In this document: in pieces, positions 22,024-30,125 of the stretch
Numbering within the stretch: position 1 is the first letter of the stretch
Layout of the letters: each line of letters opens with the position of its first letter
DNA from: Symbiodinium natans
Lineage: Eukaryota > Sar > Dinophyceae > Suessiales > Symbiodiniaceae
Length of the DNA: 64,000 nucleotides
Direction of reading: 5' to 3'
Assembly: GCA_905221605.1 (NCBI GenBank)
Contig: CAJNDS010002646.1
Location: 1,100,646-1,164,645 of the forward strand
Translations under genes and position numbers: made by a program
Notes under the pieces: generated by a model
The model's database searches: none
Told to the model about the DNA's origin: nothing
Seen by the model: the letters and a program-made list of their open reading frames with translations, nothing else

Positions 22024-22791
22024 CTTCTCGACCTCAATACTCCATGGAAGTTTCGATTTGCGCTGCCGGCGAACAATACGTTGGCGCGGCCCATGCAGCT
22101 GCCGTGTACCTTAAACCCCAAAACCCCCGCATCTAGGGTTTGGGGTTTACGGTTTAGAGTACTATGCATGAAAGCCCTGTCCTACACCGAAAAAGGCTTA
22201 AACCCTAAACCCTAAACCCCTTGGGATATCCCCCCTTATACTAGCAACCCTAAACCCTAAACCCTAAACAGTCCTTCATAGGGATTATACTGGGGGGTTC
22301 TGGAATCCCTGCTGAGGACTGTTAGTACGAGGGGGAGCATTCCAAGTCACCTTTAAAACAAGCCTCCAAGAAAACTGACGTGTTCCTTGATTACTTGGTT
22401 CTGTTTGCCCTTTTTTCAGGTTCAGTTGAGGGTTTCGGGCTTGTCCAGGCTCAGATTAAGCTCACGGGGTTCTTCTAAGTAAGCCCCAAATCCCCAAAGT
22501 TCGAAACCCTAAACCCGAAAAATCCTTCCCTGCAGACCCATATCGCCTACTTGGAGGTTCGTACGGATATACGTACCGTAAGTAAGGCTATAAGTACAGA
22601 TACCCTACTTAGAACCCTACTTATGGCTACCCATGAACCTCCAAGTAGCCCTAAACCCTAAACCCTAAACCCTAAACCCCAAACCCTAAACCCTAAACCC
22701 TAAACCCTAGCAGCCCCCCGCGCAACCTCTCCACGAATCGGCGTCACAGCTGCGGAGTCGCACCGGCAAGCGGTCTCACACTTAACGGAGG
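22024..22791 (+). CDS. Two exon-like islands with matching phase
   Basis: 22024-22103 (CACGCAG acceptor; LLDLNTPWKFRFALPANNTL..ARPMQL, CC/GTGTACC, phase 2) joins 22714-22791 in phase 2 (CTAGCAG acceptor; PRNLSTNRRHSCGVAPASGL..). The intron between carries a family B hairpin, a family A hairpin and C-rich arrays. In another frame the second island reads APRATSPRIGVTAAESHRQA, so the frame is open to doubt. Confidence 0.35.
22223..22343. mobile_element. Family B hairpin split by CCCTAAA repeats
   Basis: GGGATATCCCCCCTTATACT and ACTGTTAGTACGAGGGGGAG are the two arms. (CCCTAAA)3 sits between TACTAGCAA and CAGTCCTTCATAGGG, a point where the copies at 5852 and 54521 have no insert. Confidence 0.65.
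22548..22648. mobile_element. Hairpin MITE-like element, family A
   Basis: CTACTTGGAGGTTCGTACGG at the left; GCTACCCATGAACCTCCAAG at the right. Confidence 0.7.
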
Positions 22792-23331
22792 GTTTCGGGT
22801 ACAGGGGTTAGGGGTTTAGGGTTTAGGGTTTAGGGTTTCGTATTTAGGGTTTAGGGCTAGGGTTTAGGGTTTGGGTCCCGGGTTGAATTGGAGCATGGGG
22901 TTGTGGGTTTATGGTTTCCCCAGAGTTTAAAGTTTGAAGGGTTTAGTTAGGGTTTACCTGTAACTCCATCTTCCTGCAGCTTCATGGCAAGTACCTCGGA
23001 ATAGGTTTAGGTATATCCACTAAGAACCGTAGGCGCCCTCAACCCTAAACCCAAAATGAGAGTCTCAGGCAGGGACTGGGATCCCTCCCTTTTCATGCTT
23101 TTCATGCGAAGGCTCTGTATCGAAGCTGCGCATAAAAGCAAGAGGGGAGGCCAATGGTGCTTTCTACGACTTACCGGGGACTCCTGAGGGTTTAGGGTTT
23201 AGGGTTTAGGGTTAAGGGTTTAGGGGCCTACCGTTGTGTGTGTGTGTGTCTTTGTACTTACGATGTTAAGGCTACTCCTACAATTGCGGCCCTTCCTGGG
23301 GTTTAGGGTTTAGGGTTACCCGTAGATTAAA

Positions 23332-23424
23332 GGGTAGCTACACGGTCCCTGAGTATGGGCCCTTAAATGGGGACCCCTTTATATGACGGTAAGGGGAGAC
23401 CTTAAAGGACCATGTAACTACCCT
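23332..23424. mobile_element. Hairpin element with GGGTAGCTAC ends
   Basis: GGGTAGCTACACGGTCCCTG pairs with AAAGGACCATGTAACTACCC. A related hairpin is at 54664; another is disrupted by nesting at 41465. Confidence 0.65.
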
Positions 23425-23633
23425 TAAATCATATAGGTGGATGTAAGCTGCCTAACTAACCCTAGCCCTAAACCCTGAATCCAAAACCCTAAAATTCCCT
23501 CGACTAGGTAAGTCATACGGGCTTCAAGCCCTGCTTTTTGTGGTCCGAACTGCGTCGGTTCCGCATGCAGACATGACATGGTTTTGGAACCACATTTCTG
23601 TGTTCAAACAAAGGCCACAGAGCCGACCTCAGC

Positions 23634-23747
23634 ACGCACACGCACACACACCCACGCACACACACACCCACGCACACACACGCGCACGCACGCACACGCA
23701 CGCACGCACACGCCCGCACGCACACGCCCGCACGCACACACACATAT
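23634..23747. repeat. (CA)n/(CACG)n microsatellite
   Basis: Mixed CACACA and CGCACG units. It directly follows a possible exon (23574-23630, ATGACATGGTTTTGG..). Confidence 0.9.
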
Positions 23748-23914
23748 CCGAGTAGGACCGAAGTTCCTTTCAGATCAACGCCCCCATATCTACGTGGTAT
23801 TGGGGCACGTGATGCTGTTAAGAAGATTTGCGTCTCAACAACAATGAACCAGCGGCTATGAGCGGACGCTAAATCTCGGCAAGATGTGTTAGCAGCCCAG
23901 GGTCGCTGAAAACG

Positions 23915-23934
23915 CGCAGTGTTTGTGGCTTAAG
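23915..23934 (+). promoter_or_regulatory. Weak candidate spliced-leader relict
   Basis: CGCAGTGTTTGTGGCTTAAG agrees at 14 of 20 positions with the 3' 20 nt of the dinoflagellate spliced leader, 46 nt before the ATG of the first cytochrome b5 gene. Only suggestive. Confidence 0.25.
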
Positions 23935-23969
23935 CCGTACAAAAGCTGAAACTCCTCTCGCACTTCTCT

Positions 23970-24366
23970 TTGCTAGCACGATGTCCGTCAGCGCAGAGGA
24001 AGTGGCAAAGCACAACACCGACAAGGACTGCTGGGTCATCGTTGGCGATCAGGTCTTGGACGTGACCAACTTCCTGGCAGACCACCCTGGTGGCAAGAAG
24101 AGCATCATGATGTTCGCCGGCAAGGACGCCACGGAGGAGTTCGACATGCTCCACGACCGCAAGGTCATCAAGAAGTACGGGCTGGACGAGGAGAGCTGCG
24201 CCGAAAATTGGAAGATAAATCATCCGATGTCTTACCTTCCAGTTCGCATGCACCCTAAGCATCTGTGGTTTGTGTGACTAGCTGCACTATCCCTGAGGGC
24301 ACCGTGGTGTTGAAGGGCACCATCAAGAAGTGAGTGTCGACAGAAGTTTGATTTGAGGTTTTGGAC
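23970..24366 (+). repeat. Tandem duplicated gene unit, copy 1 (397 bp)
   Basis: From TTGCTAGCACG to GAGGTTTTGGAC. Copy 2 is 24686-25082, the same length, with only two differences: C/G in the intron and A/C after the stop. Duplication was at DNA level because the intron is kept. Confidence 0.9.
23981..24333 (+). CDS. Cytochrome b5 domain protein, copy 1
   Basis: Small heme-binding electron carrier of the cytochrome b5 family. The heme ligands are visible: His of HPGG (residues 35-38) and the second His in DMLHDRKV (residue 58). It begins SAEEVAKHNTDKDCWVIVGD, the usual start of the fold. Two readings: unspliced, 98 codons to TGA at 24277; or spliced, exon 1 23981-24190 (70 codons, to KKYGLDE) plus exon 2 24298-24333 (GTVVLKGTIKK, stop). 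I prefer the spliced 81-residue form, since it ends near the normal domain limit. The 107-nt intron would be GA-AG (ACGAG/GAGAGC..CCCTGAG/GGCACC), a splice type known in dinoflagellates. There is no signal peptide or membrane tail, so the protein is probably soluble and cytosolic. It could instead feed electrons to a partner enzyme; the partner is unknown. Confidence 0.9.
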
Positions 24367-24500
24367 CTCGAGCTTGTTTTGTGACAAGCCTTGCAAAAAG
24401 AGAAGCTGTGTACGGTCCATCCTGAGTTGCAGTACATATCTCAGAGACGTGTTTCAACGCGCAGTAGCAGGCTGCACTGTGTCAATCTCAGCCTGCAGGG

Positions 24501-24567
24501 AATGATGATGATCACGATGACGATGATGACGATGATGATGATGATGCTCATGATCATAATCATGATC

Positions 24568-24604
<37 letters not shown>

Positions 24605-24612
24605 CGATGAAG
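24501..24612. repeat. (GAT)n microsatellite between the cytochrome b5 copies
   Basis: ATGATG/ATCATG units in the spacer. They lengthen the upstream open frame of copy 2 artificially (poly-Met). Confidence 0.93.
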
Positions 24613-24620
24613 CAACTGCT

Positions 24621-24640
24621 CCGAAGCATTTTCGCTCAAG
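24621..24640 (+). promoter_or_regulatory. Relict dinoflagellate spliced leader upstream of cytochrome b5 copy 2
   Basis: CCGAAGCATTTTCGCTCAAG differs from the 3' 21 nt of the conserved leader by two substitutions and one missing C; the ATTTT and GCTCAAG cores are kept. It lies 56 nt before the ATG. Such relicts are known to mark genes re-integrated from trans-spliced mRNA. The next 25 nt (CCGTGCCG..TTGGCTCA) look like a second, more decayed leader in tandem. Confidence 0.6.
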
Positions 24641-24685
24641 TCCGTGCCGAAGTGGCGTTGGCTCATACTCGTTACCCACTCGCTG

Positions 24686-25082
24686 TTGCTAGCACGATGT
24701 CCGTCAGCGCAGAGGAAGTGGCAAAGCACAACACCGACAAGGACTGCTGGGTCATCGTTGGCGATCAGGTCTTGGACGTGACCAACTTCCTGGCAGACCA
24801 CCCTGGTGGCAAGAAGAGCATCATGATGTTCGCCGGCAAGGACGCCACGGAGGAGTTCGACATGCTCCACGACCGCAAGGTCATCAAGAAGTACGGGCTG
24901 GACGAGGAGAGCTGCGCGGAAAATTGGAAGATAAATCATCCGATGTCTTACCTTCCAGTTCGCATGCACCCTAAGCATCTGTGGTTTGTGTGACTAGCTG
25001 CACTATCCCTGAGGGCACCGTGGTGTTGAAGGGCACCATCAAGAAGTGAGTGTCGCCAGAAGTTTGATTTGAGGTTTTGGAC
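24686..25082 (+). repeat. Tandem duplicated gene unit, copy 2 (397 bp)
   Basis: Same limits and length as copy 1 (23970-24366); two base differences in 397, both outside the spliced coding exons. Confidence 0.9.
24697..25049 (+). CDS. Cytochrome b5 domain protein, copy 2
   Basis: Identical to copy 1 at protein level: exon 1 24697-24906, GA-AG intron 24907-25013, exon 2 25014-25049, HPGG heme motif retained. The frame stays open upstream to 24391 through the GAT microsatellite, but the ATG at 24697 matches copy 1 and the family start, and the spliced-leader relict lies between. The unspliced alternative stops at 24993. Confidence 0.9.
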
Positions 25083-25239
25083 TGCATAAGCTAGGTGCAA
25101 GCTGGCTCTGTGGCGAGCGTGCACCTGCACAGGATCAGTCAGACAAGCCGCGCAAACAAAAAAAGCTCCTTGCCGCCACTCAACTCAACCAAATGCTCCA
25201 GGACTCTACAGCAACAGGGCTGCATAGCGCCCAAAGTGA

Positions 25240-25349
25240 CATATGGGCATTTCCCAAAATAGGGATACCCCTTGTATCCCTCAAATAGACTAGAATCCCC
25301 TTAAAGGGACCCCCAAAAGGGTACCCCCATTTTCGGAAACCCCCATATG
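25240..25349. mobile_element. Hairpin element with CATATGGG ends
   Basis: CATATGGGCATTTCCCAAAA pairs with TTTTCGGAAACCCCCATATG. Related hairpin at 38905-39013; partial relatives near 12190 and 52140. Confidence 0.7.
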
Positions 25350-25440
25350 ATCCGCGTGCGCAGGCAGCGCAATCCCGTGCAAGTTCGCTGCCCGTTCCAC
25401 CCGCAGCCGACGGCTTGCACTGAACTTTGACGCAAAGCAT

Positions 25441-25590
25441 AGACCTTAATATGTATTGTACTATATTTTATTTCAGTATTTAATATTCTAGTATGTTATA
25501 TTATTTTACAATATACATAGATATATATATAAATATGTATATGTTATATTATGTTAGATTATATTATATTGTATCATATTATATCTCCCG
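25441..25590. repeat. AT-rich tract (ATATT/TATAT units)
   Basis: About 150 bp of A/T with short TATAT/ATTATA repeats, in sharp contrast to the GC-rich surroundings. Confidence 0.85.
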
Positions 25591-25856
25591 AAAGAGCTGT
25601 AAGCCCCGAACAACCTGTACTCCTAAAGCCCTGTAGAAAATCGACATGAACCACACAACTTCGAGCCATCCTAAACCCCCTCAACCCGAAACCCCTATGA
25701 AGTGCAATGAGTAGACGTCCCAGCCCTAGGCTCACGTCAACACTTGAAAGCCGCATCCGAGCAGCCGAAACGAACAAGGACAGGCAACGCACCCCAAACC
25801 CCCTAAACCCTAAACCCTAAACCCCACGAACTCCAAATCCACCAAAATCTTTCACC

Positions 25857-25914
25857 ATGCGGGCGTACGCATGTCAGCTGGATCCTCAGGGGGCTCGGCT
25901 GACCTTTGCTGTTG
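25857..25914 (+). CDS. Exon-like island, possible start ATG
   Basis: TTCACC-ATG; MRAYACQLDPQGARLTFAV; GTT G/GTTTAGGG donor in a G-rich array, C-rich array upstream. Confidence 0.4.
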
Positions 25915-26180
25915 GTTTAGGGTTTAGGGTTTAGGGTTTAGGGTTTAGGGTTTAGGGTTTAGGGTTAGGGTTTAGGGTTGAACCCCCCCGAAGCCTTTTC
26001 AGGGTTTATTGGGCTGGGGTGTAGGGTAGTCCGAGCCTAGAGCTGTCCTCAGCTCTTTTTTCAGAGGACTTGTTTTGACTTGGATGGTTTAGGGTTTAGA
26101 GTTTAGGGTTGAGGACCAGTGTACCCTAAACCCAAAAATCCTAGTACCCAACAACTCTTAACCTATCTCGAGATTTTCAG

Positions 26181-26987
26181 GTTGTCACGATGGCTGTGAC
26201 CGTCGACGCCACACTTGCCGAGGCCATCGTAGGACTTAGGACTTAGGGTTTTCAGGGTTTAGGAAACCCTAAACCCTAAACCCTACCCCGAACCCCTAAA
26301 AAGGCATCCCAAATCACCCGACTGTTCACTTATGTTTCCCAACTGCAGTCTGGGAGGTCTGGCCAATAGACTCCAAGACTAGGGGGGGCCGGGGGACCTC
26401 CAGGGATCTCTGTTGAATCGGATGAGATCACGTTCGGAGCTATAGACCCTAAACCCTAAACCCTTCGGGCTCCGGATCGGAGAACTTGGGGCTCGTTGAG
26501 TTTGCCGTGGACTCCACGGCTTCTGTCAGCACGGCCTTCAACGGTTTGCAGGCTGTTGTGGATGTCAGTTGACCCTAAACCCTAAGCCCTAAACCCTAAA
26601 CCCTAAACTGGTCTTGCCAACCGGCTGCCAAGATAGGGACTGATCCGAAGATTTGGGCCTGTGCAAACCCCAAAAGCCCTAATCCCTTAGGTTCAGGGCC
26701 TGTGGCTTTGGGTTTCGAATGGCCTTCAGGATTGACATTCGGATTCAGGGTCGGGGGGTTAAGGTTTAGGGTTTCGGGGGAGGTTCTGGGGGTTTGGGGT
26801 GTAAACTTGATACGGTTTAAGGCTTACGTTAAGGCTTACGGGTCATGATCCTCAAGCGCCGAAAAAAAAGAACTTCGCCCCCTACACCCTAAACCCTGAG
26901 CCCTAAACCCTCAGTAAAGGCGCACAGCCTCATCCAGAGCCTCCGCGCCGACCATGAGGCAAAGGGACAAACAAATAGAAAGGAGAG
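26181..26987 (+). CDS. Three-exon chain with consistent phases, product unknown
   Basis: Exon 26181-26228 (GATTTTCAG acceptor; VVTMAVTVDATLAEAI; ATC/GTAGG, phase 0), exon 26483-26567 (CGGAG acceptor; NLGLVEFAVDSTASVSTAFN.., GTC A/GTTGAC, phase 1) and exon 26915-26987 (CCTCAG acceptor; KAHSLIQSLRADHEAKGQTN.., GAG AG/GTTCAGG, phase 2). All three phases agree. The middle exon resembles the second half of an RNA-recognition motif (VEF..A..A...NG) but too little is seen to assign it. Introns contain telomere-type arrays of both orientations. Confidence 0.5.
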
Positions 26988-27429
26988 GTTCAGGATTCGG
27001 AGCTCTAAACCCTAAAGGGATTTGGGGTTTAGGGTTTAGGGTTCCTGCGCATGAGCAGTACAGTCCCAGCAAAAGGTGCGTTGCGCGTGTAGCTTGCAGT
27101 ATTTGAGTAGGTTGTTTAGGGTTTGGGGTTTGGGGTTTAGGGTTTAGGGTTACCCTAAAGGGATTTGGGGTTTAGGGTTTAGCGTTTAGGGCCCTATACC
27201 CTATAAACCCCAAAGCTAAAAGCCGTAAAGTTTAGACTCGCGGCCCCTTACTTGTGGCTAAAGGGCTAGGGACTGTATGGCCTGCCTGTCAGGGCTTTGG
27301 GTTTGTAGGGTTTAGGGCTTAGGGGCTTTCATGCTGGGTGCGGTTTAGGGCTAGGGCTCAGGGTTTAGGTTTTGAACTTTGCTCGGTTTGGGGTTCAGGG
27401 TTGCTGTTCTGCTCTGTGCGGCATGTCAG

Positions 27430-27806
27430 GTCCTGCTAAGGGACGTTGCCCAATACTTCATGTTGAGGGGTTTAGGGTTTTGTGCTTAGGATTTAGGGTT
27501 TAGGGTTTAGCGTTTCGGGCTCAGGGCTTCATCAAATTCATCTGTGACGGGTACCCTCTCCCCAGAGCAGAAATTGCACAGCAAATGCATGGGCCAAGCC
27601 ATAAACTGTCTGTCCCCCGACCCAACCTCATCATGAATACAGTTCTTGGACGTATGACCTACAAGCTGTGCGCGGGAGCAAAAAACGGGATAGGCACTCA
27701 GAACAATGCATGCGACGAAGCCTCCACGAGGTATTGCGAAGGTCTTTTCATCGAACATGCTCAGACAACAATGACAAGCGAAATTGCACTGCTCGTCGAG
27801 CTACAG
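27430..27806 (+). CDS. Two exon-like islands
   Basis: 27430-27469 (ATGTCAG acceptor; VLLRDVAQYFMLR; G-rich donor) and 27566-27806 (CTCCCCAG acceptor; 80 codons starting AEIAQQMHGPSHKLSVPRPN; CTACAG/GTTCTA donor). The second is one of the longest open islands in the region. The junction between the two is one base out of phase with GT-AG, so the model is incomplete. Family not recognised. Confidence 0.4.
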
Positions 27807-28135
27807 GTTCTACTTAGCATAGCAGAAGCTTCCACAACCGGCTACCAAACATTTAGTGCCCTGAGCCTTTTCCTCCCTGTGGCCGGGGGAGGCAGACTAC
27901 AAGACGATAACTCCAGCACACGTGCCATGTACAGTGACAACGTGTACTATAGGGGTCGGAAAAATCACAAATAGTATTCCCTTATGGTACCTTTCTAGTT
28001 GTACTTGAATACCCCCCCACAACCCTACTCTAACTCCCAAGGCCTCTATAGCATACCCTAAACCCTAAACCCCTAAACCCTGAACCCCTAAACCCCTAAA
28101 CCCCTAAACCCCTAAACCCCTAAACCCCTAAACAG

Positions 28136-28428
28136 ACGCGCTTGCTGGGCAATCAGTCAACACGAAAGCAAGTCGTATGGAGATGCATCGAATGTCGCTC
28201 CGCAACTCAGCTCAGCTAGGGCATCCGACAGGATGCACTTCATGTGGTCTTAGGGTTTAGGGTTTAGGGTTTAGGGTTTAGGGTTTAGGGTTTAGGGTTT
28301 AGGGTTTGGGGTTCACGCCTTCGTCTGGCAGAAGAGCCGGGACGTACCGCTTTCCGCTGAGAGGCCATGTCGTGCGGTACTGGGGCCGCCAAGACACCTA
28401 TTGTTGGGCTACGTTGTCCCTGTTCAGG
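28136..28428 (+). CDS. Two exon-like islands
   Basis: 28136-28254 (TAAACAG acceptor in a (CCCCTAAA)n array; ALAGQSVNTKASRMEMHRMS..; AGG/GTTTAGGG) and 28332-28428 (TGGCAG acceptor; KSRDVPLSAERPCRAVLGPP..; CAG G/GTTTAAGG). Confidence 0.4.
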
Positions 28429-28751
28429 GTTTAAGGTTTAGGTTTTAGAGTTTGGGGTCTGTAGAGTTTCCAGGCAACATTAGCGGCCAGGCGGAAACCC
28501 CAAAGGTTCCTCATGTTTGTTTGGCAACATAGGGTTTAGGGTTTAGGGTTTAGGGTTTAGGGAATACCGCAACGTTGCTTCGGGTTTAGGTTTCGAGGAG
28601 GCGGATGTGCCCTGCTTCGGGCACCTTATATACCAATAGGAACATACGAGAAGACAGACCCAGAAACCCTAAACCCTAAACCCCAAACCCTAAACCCTAA
28701 ACCAGGCCCCCCATGACTGGGATGAGCCCACATATCCCGAAACCTTCACAG

Positions 28752-28827
28752 TCTGCCCCTGGAGGCCTTGCGAAGCGAGGTCGCGGCGCTGAGGGACGAA
28801 CTCACCGCGCCGGGGGCCCCCGCCGGG
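28752..28827 (+). CDS. Coiled-coil exon-like island
   Basis: CCTTCACAG acceptor; LPLEALRSEVAALRDELTAP has a clear heptad pattern (L..LR.EV..LR.EL); ends GCCGGG/GTTTAGGG. Very GC-rich. Confidence 0.5.
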
Positions 28828-28925
28828 GTTTAGGGTTTAGGGTTTAGGGTTTAGGGTTTAGGGTTTAGGGTTTAGGGTTTAGGGTTTAGGGTTTAGGGTT
28901 TAGGGTTTAGGGTTTAGGGTTTAGG
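28828..28925. repeat. (TTTAGGG)14 array
   Basis: Perfect heptamers directly joined to the preceding island. Confidence 0.95.
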
Positions 28926-29104
28926 GGGGTTAAGGGGACGGTAAAAGGTTGGGGTGTTTCAGGGCTTTCGGTGTTTAGGGAATTTGAGGACATGTCGGTG
29001 TTTGGTACCATGGAGGCTTTGCGGCTTACGCAGACGGGCTTTCAAGGAAGGGCTTCTGGAGCTGAATGGGAAGCATGAAATACTAAGAGTCATATATCAA
29101 ATAC

Positions 29105-29110
29105 ACACAC

Positions 29111-29143
<33 letters not shown>

Positions 29144-29470
29144 GCTGTTCTTCTTAGTACTGTTCTTAAGAGCATAAGACACGATTCATTTTAGTACATG
29201 TAATTGTATGTTTGTGTCAAATACAACCCCCGTGCTTCGACCATCATGTGAAGCAGGGCATGTAGTACTGTTATTGGTGAGTGTATATAAGGTTCCTTTT
29301 TAATATTGGTGAGTGTATATACTTGGTGACCCTAAACTCTAAACCCTTCTTCATGTGGGAAGAAGACCCCAAGCTGAAGCCCTGAGGCTGCAGGGGAGAG
29401 CCAGCGCCGCAGCTGAAATTAGCAGGGTTCAGGGTTCAGGGTTCCGGGTTCCGGGTTCAGGGTTTAGGGT
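29105..29470. other. AT microsatellite and low-copy sequence before the LTR element
   Basis: (AT)n at 29110-29141; the tandem word TTGGTGAGTGTATATA at 29275 and 29313; TTCAGGG/TTCCGGG words at 29427-29460. No gene seen. Confidence 0.5.
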
Positions 29471-29476
29471 TTAGGG

Positions 29477-29755
29477 TACGGGGGGACAACCAAGGAAGGA
29501 AATCAACTCCCCTAATCGCCCTGAACTTATATTTCCCAGATCGAACCAAGAAACAACCAAGAACACGGATAAGAGCAACAAGGAAGGGGCACCTTTACAC
29601 AAGTAGAGGGGCACTAACCCAACCCTCACTCCCAAACACGGACTTTTTTCTTTGGACGGACTGGCCATCCTTGAGCCAAACATAGTTTACGGGTTCATTA
29701 ACCCTTTCCACTTCCAACACTAACTCCTTTCTACAATACCACTTGCAGCTCCGCA
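29477..29755 (-). repeat. 3' LTR (279 bp)
   Basis: Direct copy of 37970-38248. On the element strand it starts TGCGGAGC and ends CCCCCCGTA. Four mismatches between the LTRs (CTTT/CCTT, TCTTTGG/TTTTTGG, CACTTGCAG/CAATTGTAG). Confidence 0.9.
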
Positions 29756-29767
29756 CTCCCCCTGTCC
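29756..29767 (-). other. Polypurine tract
   Basis: On the element strand GGACAGGGGGAG directly precedes the TG of the 3' LTR, the expected plus-strand primer position. Confidence 0.7.
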
Positions 29768-30125
29768 TAGGATTTCCTAGGACACATTGGAGATGCAGGT
29801 CTTTTGGCCAAAAACTGCCATTAAGGCAGCAGCCAGCTGCTTGAAATGCAAGTTGTGGTTTAACGTCTTCCAGGACTGAATTATAGCACATTGGCTAACC
29901 TACCACCCATAGAGAATCTCTTTTCACCATGATCCTCTCATCACTGAAGACTCCTTGGCCTTCTTCACCACAAACCGTGGTCTTCGCTACGCGAAAAGCT
30001 ACTGACTTCTACTATCAGGGATTTCCATACCCTTAATAGTAACCACCACATTGTCAGCACATTGGCTGTTCCAGCGCACCCGTCTCCAGAAAGAGAAAAA
30101 CTATCCCTTCATCCATACCATCCAA

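Noticed and set aside
24391-24993. 200-residue cytochrome b5 protein with a poly-Met N-terminus
   Set aside because: The extra N-terminus is the GAT microsatellite plus spacer; the family start and the identical copy 1 fix the ATG at 24697.
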